Source: Trichodelitschia bisporula (Eukaryota; Ascomycota; Dothideomycetes; Phaeotrichales; Phaeotrichaceae). Taken from it: a stretch of DNA of 64,000 nt. The notes beneath the pieces are model-generated. The model had not been told where the DNA came from. It worked only from the letters and a program-made list of their open reading frames with translations, and made no database searches. Location: assembly GCA_010356995.1 (NCBI GenBank), contig ML996705.1, forward strand, positions 1 through 64,000. The letters are read 5' to 3'. Position numbers and translations under genes: made by a program. Shown here piece after piece: positions 12,010 through 23,207 of the stretch; the first letter of the stretch is position 1; each line of letters begins with the position of its first letter.

Positions 12010-12443
12010 GTCTTGACAATTGAGCGCAGGTGATGAGACGAGGATGGTATCATCGGCCTCTTTGCTGCGTTTGGGAGTTCTTTTCAAACTAGATACTCAA
12101 GGGGTTGAAGTCGTGGAGAAGCGAACTGCACCCACCATAAGGCCATTTTTTTCCCTCATGGTTGATGGACTCGCTGCGAGCTCGGAGCGGTGGAAGTCTG
12201 GCCGGGAGTAGGAAAGCATAGAAACGAGAGGAGGGCAATGCGCAGAGAACGGATGCGAATAGTCTCAAAGACTTAAACTAGTCATGATGCGCCAACTCCA
12301 TACGCCGTGCCCACATTCGCTGCAAACTCAAGCCAGCTTCATCTCCCCACCCACAAGTCGTCCCCCTCGATCAACTCATACACCATCATCATCGCTCCGT
12401 CAACGCCAGCAAGCACCAGCACCCAAGCCACTCGGTCCAACAC
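12010..12443. other. Short intergenic region
   Basis: Lies between the DUF3176 relic and the stop codon of the kinesin gene. No coding sequence seen; it probably holds the 3' UTR of the kinesin. Confidence 0.5.
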
Positions 12444-14245
12444 TCAAAACACCTCCGATTGACCCACCCGCACCAACGGGCCCCCAATGGGGAACATCTC
12501 CTTGTCGTCCTTCACCTTACGGCGGAACAGCTTCAAGTCGCGCAGCATCTGCTCCGCTTCATGCTGCAGCTCCAGTGCCCAGGCCTCCTTCTCCGCCTCC
12601 TCGCGTTCGGCGTCCTCATCGCGAGGCCGTAGTTCAGCAGGAATAACAATCGGATGCTTAAGCTCGCCAACCACAAGCCCAAGATGGCGCCTTAGAGTCT
12701 CAATCTCCCCGCGAAGGCGCACATTCGTCGGGCGCAACTCCTCGACCTCGAGCGTGAGCGCTCGAATCCGGGCATCCGACACCTGGCGCGTCTCCTCCAT
12801 CAGCCTTTGCATGTTATCGACCTGGCGCTGGTAATCCTCGAGGCTCTCCATCTCCTCCTTCTTGCGCTCAGCCGCGCGATTGACGCTCAATTGCAAGTTC
12901 TTAATCGTCGCCGCCATGGCCGAGATCTGGTCGTCGCGCTGCTTCGCCGTAATAGCATCCACGTTGGCACGCACCTGCATGCGGATGCGCTTCGCCTGGT
13001 CCGCGTACCGCAGCGTCGACAGCGTCTCTTCGTAGTCCGTTGGCGAGACGCATGCCACCATGGCCGTTTTGCTGTTGCCGCCGAGCGAGTCTTTCAGTAG
13101 CCATGTCAGCACCGAGTCGCGGTACGGCACGACCTCGTTTGTCGGGAGCCGGGACATGCGCCGGCCGGGTGTACCAGCGCCGGGCGTACCGGGACGCGGT
13201 GAGTTGCGCCCACTGCCGCCGGGAACCACGCGACGCTGGTCCGCAAGCGCTGCAATGACGCGTCCGAGCGTCGTCAATGACTTGTTGATTAGTCCGCCCT
13301 CGACGAGTCGCTGTCCGGTGGCCTCGGTCTTGTTGGCGCGCTCTGAGCCGGCAAGATCGACGAGCCGCATGCGCGATGTCGTCTCAACGGTCTCGTCGTG
13401 AGTAAGCGAGTGCTGAATCTGCTTGAGGCAGATGGTGAAGACGGCGTGTGAGCGTGACGAGGTATCGTTCATCTTGGTCGCGGCGACGGTACGGTTCTGA
13501 AGGTCAGCAGAGCTTAGGAAGCGCAGATATGACATACCTTGTCGCCCTTCTTGATGAGCTCCTCCACGTCCGCGTAACTTCGCACCGTGGCGTCCGTCAG
13601 ACCCTGAATGTACACACCATCCGCTGGTGACTCGCGGATCTTGAGGTATCGTGTGTCGCCGCCACCAACCAGCAGGTCCCGCACGTGCTCGTTGTAGACC
13701 TCAAAGTAGCTGACATGGACATTGTACGTCGTGTTGGGCACGGGCTGGTGTTTGATACGCTGGAACAGGGCTTCGCATGTGCGCGGGATGAGCCCCGGCT
13801 GCTGCGGCGTACCCATCATCGTGTACGACTTGCCCGATCCCGTCTGACCGTACGCAAAGATGCAAGTATGGAAGCCCTCGAAGTTGTGGTCTAGAAACTC
13901 TTCGCCAAATGACCGGTACACGTCTGCCTGCTCCGCGTAGTGGGCCGAGCCGGGGTCGTGCGACCAGAACGACTTGTCGAAGGTAAAGGTCTTGTCTTCG
14001 AGGTGTTTTCGCGACCGGTCGCTCGCGGCGGGCGCCATCAGCGTCGTCGACTGCGTTGTGGGATCCATCTTGATGAGGCATGGCGACCCAGCATCGAGTT
14101 CTGGCGGTGTCAGCGGTAAAGAATCAGACGGTGAGTTCGTACACCGTAATATAGTGAGACCAGCGAGAGAAGAGCAATACATACCACGCTGCACGAAGCG
14201 CCGCACGCGCACCACCACCTTCACGCTTGACGACTGCTTCTCCAT
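12444..14245 (-). CDS. Kinesin-3-like microtubule motor, short form
   Basis: Plus-end-directed motor expected to carry membrane cargo on cytoplasmic microtubules. Exons: 14245-14185, 14100-13538 and 13496-12444; 558 aa. The N-terminal motor domain shows KVVVRVR, the P-loop [13 protein letters not shown], switch I NDTSSRSH and switch [11 protein letters not shown]. The blocks [14 protein letters not shown] and [19 protein letters not shown] are closest to the kinesin-3 (UNC-104/KIF1) class. After the motor come a short coiled coil and an acidic/basic tail. There is no FHA or PH domain, so it is much shorter than full UNC-104 proteins and resembles the reduced fungal kinesin-3 type. A Pro/Gly/Ser/Arg-rich insert (near [17 protein letters not shown]) interrupts the motor after the AALAD helix. 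The first intron was placed by restoring RRFVQRELDAG. In-frame ATGs exist upstream; 14245 directly precedes the motor domain. Confidence 0.88.
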
Positions 14246-14571
14246 GTTGTGGGCGGGATCGGCTCGAAAGGATGGGGTGGAGGCTGAAGTTTCAAACTGC
14301 ATGTCGAAGGAGCGCAGACCCGGGTCTATAATATCAAGGAGCAGGAGCTTCACGTCCAGCACGATGTCGTGGAAGCGTTGACGGCGGAGATTCAGCATGG
14401 GAGGCGCGCTTGACCCACACCTAAAGGCGGCTAAAAACAAACAAAGCGCCCAGCCCCGCCAGCCGCCACGGCAACGCCCGTGTCAACAACATCCACCCCG
14501 CCCCTGGCCCGTGCACCGCATTCCACCCCCCCCTCATCTGCGGTGCAACAAAACTCCAGCAGGCAGAACAG
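14246..14571. promoter_or_regulatory. Shared divergent promoter, kinesin / TRM3
   Basis: A 326-bp gap separates the two start codons, which face away from each other, so both promoters must lie here. It is C- and A-rich, with stretches such as CCACCCCGCCCC. No clear TATA box was seen. Start sites within it cannot be placed from sequence. Confidence 0.6.
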
Positions 14572-17500
14572 ATGGGAGACAGTGATAGCCAAGATCCTTT
14601 GAGCCCGCGTCTGCTGGCGCAGCATTTATCCCTACTCGAGCAGCATTGTTCAGAACCACTGGACCACGACAGTCCCGACCTTGGCCCACTCCTCTTACTG
14701 CTCGACCTCCTCCGCGATTCTCCCACCCCGCGCATCTTCCTCAATTCCCACTCCGATCCACCGCAACCTGAGCCGGAGATCCAAATCTGGAGGGTTATTG
14801 TTTCATTATGGGACAGCCGCATCGGACAGTCTCTGCTACTGTGGGCCAAATGGATCTCCGTTCCCGCAGTCCAGCCGCGCAGCGTCCTCAACGATCCCGT
14901 CTACTGGCAGCGACTGCAGGACAGCCTCAAGGGACAGTCGAGCGCCCAAAAGCTGGCTCTCCACATTTTGGAGCGCTCGATCCAACTCCTGGATGACGAC
15001 GTCGATGGCCCAACCCTGCATTACGTCGCGTCCCGGCGGACAGAGTACGTCGACGCCTACAGCGCCTACTGCCGGCTCTTCGAGATCATTGTCATCGGCC
15101 GCTACATCAATCAGGTTCAGGTGTGCATCAACTCGTGGGCCAATTCCTGTCCACAAAAGGCCCTCACTTTGGACCACCCTGTCCACAGCACGTGGTGGAA
15201 CGCCCTCTTTGCGGCCGCACTTTCCCAGCCCAATGCCGGCATCCAACAGCTCATCGGGCGTTGGCTTCTCGGAAACTACCTTATGACAACATACGCCGAG
15301 AGCTACGCTTCTCTTGTCACCCAGGCGCTCCTCCCTTGGGCTGCACGTGGCCCGCTTCTGTCAAAGACGCTGCGGCGCGGCAGAAATGTTTCGGACAACA
15401 ATGACCGACTGTTGCTACGATTCGGGACTGTCACCTCGGACCACGGTGAGCAGCTCTTGTGGTTCTGCACCCAACTCACGTCCGGCGATGCACGGTCGAA
15501 GCTGCAATACGCGAAAGCCGTCCTCCGCTACTTTGTAGATCACCCCTGCCACGCCGCGGTGTGGGCCTTCATCGGCCTTGACTGCGGAGTTCCCGGCTGG
15601 ACGCTCGATGTGGAAGCTCTTCGTCTCATCCAAAAACTGGCCTTGGCCCTGACCGGTGTGCGTCGAGCCATCGTTTTGCATCGACTCTTTGAAATCTGCA
15701 ACGACGAGCCCCCCGTGACATCCCCCGCATGGCGTGCCGTGGCCCGCTTCCAGGCCGACTGGCGGGCCACCCACGTGCGGCTGCACGCAGACGAGGTGGA
15801 TGCATGGCTCGGCATCAGCCCCGGCCCGACGGCCATTCGTGAGGGCAAGTGGGGCGAGCTCATGAGCTCTGTCGAACTCGCCATGCGGCATCCGTCGCAG
15901 GACACCATCACGCTGGCCTGGGGGCTGGCCTCTGATCTCAACTATCCCCTAACTGTGATGCAGTCGTTCCCTGACATACTCCTGCACCGAAACGCGATAG
16001 ATCTGGTGGAAAAAGAGTTAGCAATCAAGCAATCCGTCTTTGCGACATTCCTCGCCGACATGTGTCTCCAGCTTTACAATATCGGGCAGAGTAAACCGTG
16101 CATCTGGAACCGACTGGCGGCCGCTGCCCGAAATGCATTTGTGCCGGCACCCCACTTAATCTGGATACTGTTGGATAATCTCATCGTGCAGTTTGCGAAT
16201 GAGCCTCCGCGCGCCTCTCCGGACTTTTTGCTTGATGTATCCTTGATTTATACTATCGGCAGATTTGTTTCCGCAAACGAGGCGTACGGAAATGCGTGCT
16301 TCTTCGATCTTCTCAACGTCAAAGGCGTGGGCCTTCCCTACCCCGAGTTCAATAGCCAGCGGACTTTGCAAAAACTCTTTGATCCGTGGCTGGCACAGCG
16401 CGTGCCGGCGCCGATGGTGACCGCTTGGAAGCGAAGCACCCAGCTTCAAGTGATGGCGCTCCTCGTCAGGTCGCAGAGTAGCAACACCTTCGATCAATGG
16501 CAGCAGCTCTACACCAACTTCATGCGCCTTTTGGCGCTCGAGCCTTCACCGCCCCTCCGCAGCATCCTCGAGTGGATTATCAGCTCCATCAGCCTTCATT
16601 CCAGGCTCAACTTCCAGCCCGAATTTATGGCGGACATGCTTAGACGTCTCCAGGATCCAGAGGACTCCAACCCGAAGTTCGTTGCATCGATAATCCGACT
16701 GGCTTCTCGCTTCATCATCCATTCCAAGAAGGCAGCGTTTAGGGAGTTTTGCACTGCCGTTCTCATCGCCACGGTGCCCCTCTGCACCCACCCCAAGGTG
16801 GTCATCCGGCATGACGCCCAGCGGTGCTTCCCGCTCGTCTACAAATGCGCCGAGGAGGCCGAGTGGCCCGTTGCGGAGAACCCGGCGCTATCAGCGTTAG
16901 ACCATTTTATCCGGCAGTTGGATGCCCTACGGAATCCGCCCGCGAGCAGCAAATTCGAGGCGCTCGGTGTCTTCCAGCCGTTGGACTTGACCTCACTGTT
17001 TATGGGTGAGCATTTCGGCCCGGAAGGAGCTTTGTTGGTCGCCGACTTTGGCCTGCTTTTTTCAGACGAAATGCACTTCGAGAGAAATGTGCCGTTCGGC
17101 GACGGTTTCTGGTCGGCACCGAAGCTAAGCATGCCACCCCCATCGCGTCCAGGCTCAGCTGGTTTCACAGGCGATTCAGCACCTGATTCTCTGGCCCGAG
17201 GGCCTCTACAGACCAAAGCCGTGTCTCACCCAGATCATCTCAACGACAAAATGGCGCCCGTCCAACTGGACCCAAACCACAGCGCCCCCATATTGATTGC
17301 GTCATTGGTCGAAATGGCCGTCAACTTAGGCGGCTTATCCCGTATCGCCGACATCTTCGGGGCCTTCGAGATGCACGTCCACGACAAGGTGGCTCTCAAG
17401 ACAGCAGAGTTCCAGAGCGTGTCGGTGGCCAGCGATAAGCACGTATCCGTTGTCGAAACGAAGAAAGAGAACATTGCAGCTTACTTGCGCCGGCTGAAGC

Positions 17501-17751
17501 AAGACGGATGGACCGTAGTGGGCGTCGAGCAAACCGACACGTCCCTCGTCCTGGGAAACGACCACTCACTGCCGAAGCGCGCTGCGATCGTCATGGGTGC
17601 CGAGAGAACGGGCATTCCGGGAGGCATTTTGGCCGAATGCGACGTGTGCTTCGAGATCCGCCAGTGGGGTGTGTCGCGAAGTCTCAACGTCCAAACAGCG
17701 GCGGGCATCGTGATGCACGAGTGGCGGCGCATTTGGGGCGACGGAGCGTGA
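14572..17751 (+). CDS. TRM3: tRNA (guanosine-18-2'-O)-methyltransferase TRM3/TARBP1-type
   Basis: Methylates the 2'-O of G18 in the tRNA D-loop using S-adenosylmethionine. Single exon, 1059 aa. The first 880 or so residues are helical, HEAT-like and weakly conserved, as in TARBP1 and TRM3. The last 150 residues form the SpoU/SPOUT domain: IASLVEMAVNLGGLSRIADI (motif 1 region), IVMGAERTGIP (motif 2) and SRSLNVQTAAGIVMHEW (motif 3). All knot-forming motifs are present. It is shorter than yeast TRM3 (about 1,440 aa), with the difference in the N-terminal part. The start is the first ATG of the frame and lies opposite the kinesin promoter. No intron is needed. Confidence 0.9.
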   Translation: MGDSDSQDPLSPRLLAQHLSLLEQHCSEPLDHDSPDLGPLLLLLDLLRDSPTPRIFLNSHSDPPQPEPEIQIWRVIVSLWDSRIGQSLLLWAKWISVPAVQPRSVLNDPVYWQRLQDSLKGQSSAQKLALHILERSIQLLDDDVDGPTLHYVASRRTEYVDAYSAYCRLFEIIVIGRYINQVQVCINSWANSCPQKALTLDHPVHSTWWNALFAAALSQPNAGIQQLIGRWLLGNYLMTTYAESYASLVTQALLPWAARGPLLSKTLRRGRNVSDNNDRLLLRFGTVTSDHGEQLLWFCTQLTSGDARSKLQYAKAVLRYFVDHPCHAAVWAFIGLDCGVPGWTLDVEALRLIQKLALALTGVRRAIVLHRLFEICNDEPPVTSPAWRAVARFQADWRATHVRLHADEVDAWLGISPGPTAIREGKWGELMSSVELAMRHPSQDTITLAWGLASDLNYPLTVMQSFPDILLHRNAIDLVEKELAIKQSVFATFLADMCLQLYNIGQSKPCIWNRLAAAARNAFVPAPHLIWILLDNLIVQFANEPPRASPDFLLDVSLIYTIGRFVSANEAYGNACFFDLLNVKGVGLPYPEFNSQRTLQKLFDPWLAQRVPAPMVTAWKRSTQLQVMALLVRSQSSNTFDQWQQLYTNFMRLLALEPSPPLRSILEWIISSISLHSRLNFQPEFMADMLRRLQDPEDSNPKFVASIIRLASRFIIHSKKAAFREFCTAVLIATVPLCTHPKVVIRHDAQRCFPLVYKCAEEAEWPVAENPALSALDHFIRQLDALRNPPASSKFEALGVFQPLDLTSLFMGEHFGPEGALLVADFGLLFSDEMHFERNVPFGDGFWSAPKLSMPPPSRPGSAGFTGDSAPDSLARGPLQTKAVSHPDHLNDKMAPVQLDPNHSAPILIASLVEMAVNLGGLSRIADIFGAFEMHVHDKVALKTAEFQSVSVASDKHVSVVETKKENIAAYLRRLKQDGWTVVGVEQTDTSLVLGNDHSLPKRAAIVMGAERTGIPGGILAECDVCFEIRQWGVSRSLNVQTAAGIVMHEWRRIWGDGA

Positions 17752-18581
17752 GCACGGCTCATGAGTTGTTTGGTGATGAGCACAGCCGCCCTTTGCAGCC
17801 CGATGCCGCCTATTGGCCCGGCATGGAGCCTTGAAACCTCCCTGAACCTACAGATGGAATCAAGTCATCTGCTCGCGCCGAATGCACCTCCGGTGCAGTC
17901 GTGGCCAGCCCAAGCGGCGTTCATTCGACAAACATGAAGGATTGCAGTAAGAAGCTTCGAGCGGCGTACCAGTTCAGAGGCATGCGAGGAGCTAGCGACC
18001 AATTCACCACGGGCGTGGACCTGGAAGGCCATGAGCTGAAGTTCTGTTGGGCTTCAGAGGCATTGAAAGAAACGCCACCGGTTCCCATTTCAAGCGCAAA
18101 GGAGAGTACGACGAAAAGAGGCTCAATCGCACGACCGGTTTTAGTCGCCTAAAGCGGTCCGGTGCTGGAATGTCGTCGTGGTCACTTGCTCATGTTTAGC
18201 GGTCGGCAGAGTGCGCGTTGGTGGGTATGCCCGCAATTAACCCATGAGATGGTATTCGGCCATTGATCCATCGGATATTCGCCATTCTTGCATGCAAAGG
18301 ACGAATGACAGAAGTTAAGGACTTGAGAGAAGGTTGGATGTGGTTTCGTCTGATGGTTGGTTCATGAGAGCAGGAACATTACAGGGTTACATCCGATCCC
18401 GTCCATCGTGATCGTGCCTTCCTTCAGACCAGTAATTTTCCCCTCCAAACCGCATCCCCGCCCGGCCCCTCTGACTATCCATAGTTGGTTTTTGTCGCTC
18501 TTTTGCTTGACATCAATCTTTCCGCTCCCCGTCAACTCTTTACCCGCTGTGCTCCTGACCAGCGTAACCCCCCGCTGCGCA
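17752..18581. other. Intergenic region upstream of the tandem secreted-protein genes
   Basis: TRM3 3' UTR and the promoter of member B. No coding sequence, repeat or RNA gene recognised. The 18400-18580 part is pyrimidine-rich, as often seen upstream of fungal start codons. Confidence 0.5.
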
Positions 18582-19723
18582 ATGCTTTCTTTCTGCACGC
18601 TGCCACTCTTTACGATCGCCCTTCTTGTCGCTGGTGCGCTCGCCCTACAGCCGCAAAACGCCGAGACGCATCTCATCTATCTCACCGACATCATCGGTCT
18701 CAGTGTCAAGGTTAGTTAGCCTGACTCGCCAAAATCAAACAGCTTACCGAGACAGAATGCATCCCTTCTCTCTCACCTCTTGCCCCGCCAGAATCCCTCT
18801 TGCAACCCTGACGACGACGACGACGATCCCTCGGGCTTGGTCCGTCGCGACGAAACGTCTGACAAGTTCAAGGCAGCAGTGTGCAAGGGAGATAAACTTC
18901 TTGCCTTAATGCAGGCGAGCGAAGAACACGCTGCTAAAATCGCGGGACAGAGCCAGGAGAGTCCCTTTCAGGACACTGCCGACATTGAGCAAAACGGCTG
19001 GTCGGCTGCAGAGATGCCCATGAAGACTCGCCTGTCGATGTATGATTTTCCCGAGGCACTCGAGGCCATAGGCATAGAGGAGCCGACTGGTCCTGACACC
19101 GACAACCGCATCATAGCCTTGAAAAATGACCGACCGTACACCGTGAGCGGACAGGAATATCCAGTGAGTTTAACGGCTCCATGGTGAATCCGCTAAACGG
19201 ACAGGGTACACAAGGAATCTATCTGAGCGTCTTCAACACCAAGTCGCTGGTGATCGCCGCCCTCTCAAACTACGGCCCGCGTTACAAGCTTGCTGGCACC
19301 ATCGGGGCCGAGAATCAGCCTCCGCCGACTTTAGAGCGCTGGTCGGACCTCGTCTTCCTCGAGTGGCAAGCCTTGATGGGTGGCTCCGGCGGACGGATCG
19401 ATGCTCCCCGGTATGTCCTGCGGGTGGATGTACAAAACCAGGACACACAAATAGTCGTTGGTGAAGCTCTGCGCCGTGTCATTTGCTTCCCACCCATGAG
19501 ATCTGCCGACAAGCTATATTGGCCCGACTGGCCTGGTATGACTTTTTCGACCAAGCGCAAAAAGGGGAAGGCCATCCTCGGAACACCAAACGTGTTCGGC
19601 GTAGCTTACTTTCTAATCCAACATAAGAGCAAGCTGGGCAACCAAGTCATCACACAGATTACCGTATTTAAGAGTTCTTCAACGATGGCTAAGATGCTTC
19701 TGCTCAAAATAGAGGCGGCCTAG
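18582..19723 (+). CDS. Secreted protein, member B of a four-paralogue family
   Basis: 351 aa from three exons: 18582-18710, 18756-19163 and 19205-19723. The signal peptide MLSFCTLPLFTIALLVAGAL is clear and sets the start. Exon 2 begins NASLLSHLLPRQ, then an Asp run (DDDDDD). A VRRDE stretch that could be a Kex2-like processing site follows, then the family block AAVCKGDKLLALMQASEE and a GW motif. Exon 3 has SNYGPRYKLAG, RWSDLVFLEWQALMGG, DAPRYVLRVDVQN, WPDWPGMTFST and a C-terminal half with TPNVFGVAYFLIQHKSK. Unlike A and C, it lacks an intron before TPN. First of three genes in a head-to-tail array. Function is unknown. The processing site is inference only. Confidence 0.85.
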
Positions 19724-20039
19724 CTCCCCTAAAATATGAAATGTTGACTTGTATTGTGCATATAATTGTGACTGCCGGTTTGGCTGGGTCCATTAATTCC
19801 CTTTGGCGGCGGTCGGACAGTGACATGAATTTTGCTTCGGAGGACTGAGTTTGGGCTTAAGGAAATGTCTTGAGCAACTTCACACTTTCTGCCACAAGTA
19901 ACACCTTACACCCGTCCATTGGCTTCTGCAAGCTTCCTGTCAGCCAGAGGGCGAGGTCCGTTCATGTACCAACCTTCTTTTCCGCAATCTAAGCGGTACC
20001 TAGTACTACATCCTCTGCTCTCCTGCGCTCTTTCCCTCA

Positions 20040-21280
20040 ATGTTGTTCTTTACGGTTCTCCATGTTTTGGCTCTTGCCGCGCAGGCCTTCGCTTTTCGTT
20101 CGGCCAACGACGCCGCCCAACTTTATGTCAGGGTTTTCGATACTCTCAGCGCCAGCTTTGCCGTGAGGAAATCTACAATGGTTCAACCCAGCGCTTACTG
20201 TTCTAGAATGCATCCTTCCACAACGCCACCAAGTTATCCGCTAGACAGGCACCTGCTCATGTCTGCGATACCGACAACGACGTCGAGCCGACATCTTCTG
20301 CGGCTCCTCCGGTGGGTTTGTCGGGCGCTCCCCAGTGGGCATCGGACGACGCCTGGAAAGAGGCGAAATGCAAAGGCGAACGGCTTTGCAACTTGATGCG
20401 AGCGGCAAAGGACGAAGCAACAGCTATTCTGAAGGCGGATAGTGAAAGCTCTTTCCAGAACCCCGCGGACAATCCCTTCAAATCAAGCGGCTGGAGAGTG
20501 TTGGAGACTTACAGCACAACGCGCCTCTCGCAATATCGCATTTCCGCAGCTTTAAGTTCAATCGGCGTTCCAGAGGAGGCAGGGAAGGGTACTTCTAACA
20601 GGCAAGTCATAGCTGTCCAGGACCGGCCGTATACCGTCGATGGCAACGAGTACCCAGTAAGCATAAGCTCCGATGCTATTCGAAGCCGACCGACTAATCT
20701 CAACTACAGTACACTTCAGCGACGTTTAGCAACGTGTACAACGTCGACGCGCTCTTCCTTGGAGCCACCGCAAACTTCGGGGTTCAGCACCAGATGGCTC
20801 ACCGCCCTCATCTCAAAGATAATCCTGCACCCGCCCTAAACCGCTGGTCAGATGTTGTGTTCACGATCTGGGACGGCTTCATGGGTGGCCAACCTGGGCC
20901 AATCAAAGCACCCAGATATGTGATGCGTATAGATCTCCAAAACCTCGAGACCAAGCAGCTAGTAAACAAAGCCTTGAGTATGCTTGTGTGTGATCCTCCT
21001 TTGACTGAGGAAGAGAAAGCTAGCTGGCCGGCGTGGCCGGGCGTGTCTTTTAGCACCGAGCATACCAAAGGCAAGGCTCTGTTAAGTGAGTGAGCTTTCC
21101 AGCCGGTAATGCCAGATATTAACCAGAATAGATGCACCAAACGCTATTGGCGTTGCCTGGCTTCTCATCAACCATAAAGTGCGATTTGGCAGAAAGACTA
21201 TCACTGAAATCACGATTTTCAGTGCCGGTACTCCAGGGCAGGAGAAAAAGTTTATATTGCTCAAGATTGAAGATGCGTAA
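20040..21280 (+). CDS. Secreted protein, member C of a four-paralogue family
   Basis: 365 aa from four exons: 20040-20162, 20207-20656, 20710-21085 and 21132-21280. The signal peptide is MLFFTVLHVLALAAQAFAF. Exon 2 starts NASFHNATKLSARQ and carries WKEAKCKGERLCNLMRAA, SGWRVLE and DRPYTVDGNEYP (compare DRPYTVSGQEYP in member B). Exon 3 has ATANFGVQHQ, RWSDVVFTIWDGFMGGQ, KAPRYVMRIDLQN and WPAWPGVSFST. Exon 4 is NAPNAIGVAWLLINHK followed by VRFGRKTITEITIF and LKIEDA. The last intron has the same place and phase as in member A, which points to common descent of A and C or to loss in B and D. It lies 316 bp after member B on the same strand. Function is unknown. Confidence 0.85.
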
Positions 21281-22116
21281 ATGCTCACGCTTTCAGCGCG
21301 GAGTTAAGGTCAGCCAACGGGAGATATTTGTGTAGTACCAAATCAGCTTTGAACGCACACACAGCATGTGCCGAGAATTTAAAGCCGTAGCTAACGGCCG
21401 GTTGTGACGTTAGAGACCGACCGTGATATAGGCCGCCGTTCACTAATTGGGAACTTCGTGGGTACACTATGGGATGCATGGACACCCACGATGTATAGAC
21501 AGTGCGCCTGCTGACGGCCGCTTGCTGCAGATTATTTGACCTTACAGCTCTAGCATAAGCAAGAGTTATGATTTTAATAGCTGGTCAACGTCTGTTTCAT
21601 AAGCTAGTTGTGATTCTTTGAATTGGTCGTTCACTGCGCCTCCCCGTCTCAAGCGGACGAAGGTTCCGTCCGATGGCTGGTGTCATCGCCAAACTTTACT
21701 TTTCGGCTCTGCCCAGCTCCATCAGCCTTCATTTCACCTATCAGGTGAATAAAGCTCCCGGGTGAAATATCTGACTGGATAGATGTAATTCCCAAGCAAA
21801 GATGTGCATGTTTCGTCTTGGACAAGGCTGAATCACGTGTTGAAGCAGCTCTTGGCATTGCTTCGGGAGCTTCAAGATGCTTTGGATGATAGATGGGGAA
21901 GTTGCGATGGAGCTTCCGGTCTTGGACAATGAGCAGCAAACATATCTGCAAAACCTTTGACCATATTTTCTTGCATTCACATCCGCACTCACGTCCTTCA
22001 CATCCGCAGCCGCATCGCAACGAACAGTAAACGCCCCTGATTGCTACCTCTTTCACTGGACAATACTAGCAGACACGCACACTCCCTCTACATTCGCAAA
22101 GCCACCGTACGCCGCC
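21281..22116. other. Intergenic region between secreted members C and D
   Basis: 836 bp, more AT-rich than the surroundings. Only short non-conserved frames occur. It should hold the 3' UTR of member C and the promoter of member D. Confidence 0.5.
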
Positions 22117-23207
22117 ATGCATTCAGCAGTAATTTGCCGCCTGGCACTCATCGTGCTGATCCCTTTTCTTCTGGTCCTTGCCAATTGCTCCATCGCCGGC
22201 AACAGGGTCCGCACGATCGGAGCCGCACATGTGAACATCTCCGTCCCTCAGTCACCAGTCCGCTAACCCAGATACTCCAGCCCTCCAACACCTCTCACCC
22301 AGTCGCGCCAGTCCTTCGAGCGCGCACCGATGATACGCAATGGCAAGAATGGGTGTGTAAGGGCGCGAAACTTCACCGGTTGATGGAAATGACCATCGAG
22401 GAAGCGTCGAGAGAGCTAGGGAAGCCGTCGGAAAGCACCTTCACTCGCGCCGACCTTACGACGAGTGGCTGGGCCAAGATCCAGCAGCCGGACTTCTATT
22501 ACTTGGGCAAGTTCCAAGAACAAAACTTCCAGCAGATGTGCAGTGCAATTGGCGTCACCCTCGACACCGGTGTGGGCACGCCAAACAACCCGGTCCAGTG
22601 GACACAGGACGAGGAATATCTCGTGGATAACGAGTTTCTTGAGGTGAGTTTCTTCTGGGCGAGGTTGATGCCATCTGACCCTGAATTCTAGCCCACCAAC
22701 GGATGGTACACAAATTTCTTTAATCCTGCCGAAGGCCTCATTGTGGCGTGGTCGAATCGGGGACCTAAGTACAGACTCAAAGAGGAAGGTAGGGGGCGCC
22801 AGCCGGCGCCGCCGCTTTACCAGTGGTCCGACGTCGTGGGCTTGGAGTGGATAGCGCAGAGGGGTGGCTCGTTCACGACCGATCCGGTCGAGGCTCCGCG
22901 GTATATTCTAAGAGCGAATATAGCCAATGATGAGACCCTGGATATTATGGACGAAGTATACAACCGGCACCCAGCCTTCAAAACCATAGACCCGCCTGAT
23001 TGGCCTGGTATTTCCGTTCGGACCGATGATGAGTTCGGACAGACCCTTCTGGGATCTCCGAACGGTCGAGGGTGTGCTTGGCTGTTGATTCAGCGGAAGG
23101 CGAGATTCGGCATGAAGAAGATAGGAGGGATAACGTTCTGGAGGAACCAGCGTGGGCTGCGTGAGATGCTTATGGAGGTTGAGGATGTGGGTAATGCGGC
23201 TGTCTAA
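22117..23207 (+). CDS. Secreted protein, member D of a four-paralogue family (most diverged)
   Basis: 330 aa from three exons: 22117-22230, 22281-22643 and 22692-23207. Signal peptide: MHSAVICRLALIVLIPFLLV. The first intron (50 bp) brings the frame to PSNTSHPVAPVLRAR and the family block WVCKGAKLHRLMEMTIEEA. Exon 3 is PTNGWYTNFFNPAEGLIVAW, then NRGPKYRLKEE, QWSDVVGLEW, VEAPRYILRANIAN, DPPDWPGISV and GCAWLLIQRKARFGMKKIGG. It keeps the family skeleton but lacks the NAS start of exon 2 and the last intron, and the region around the third block is longer. Last gene of the tandem array; the next gene (435 bp on) is unrelated. Function is unknown. Confidence 0.84.
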
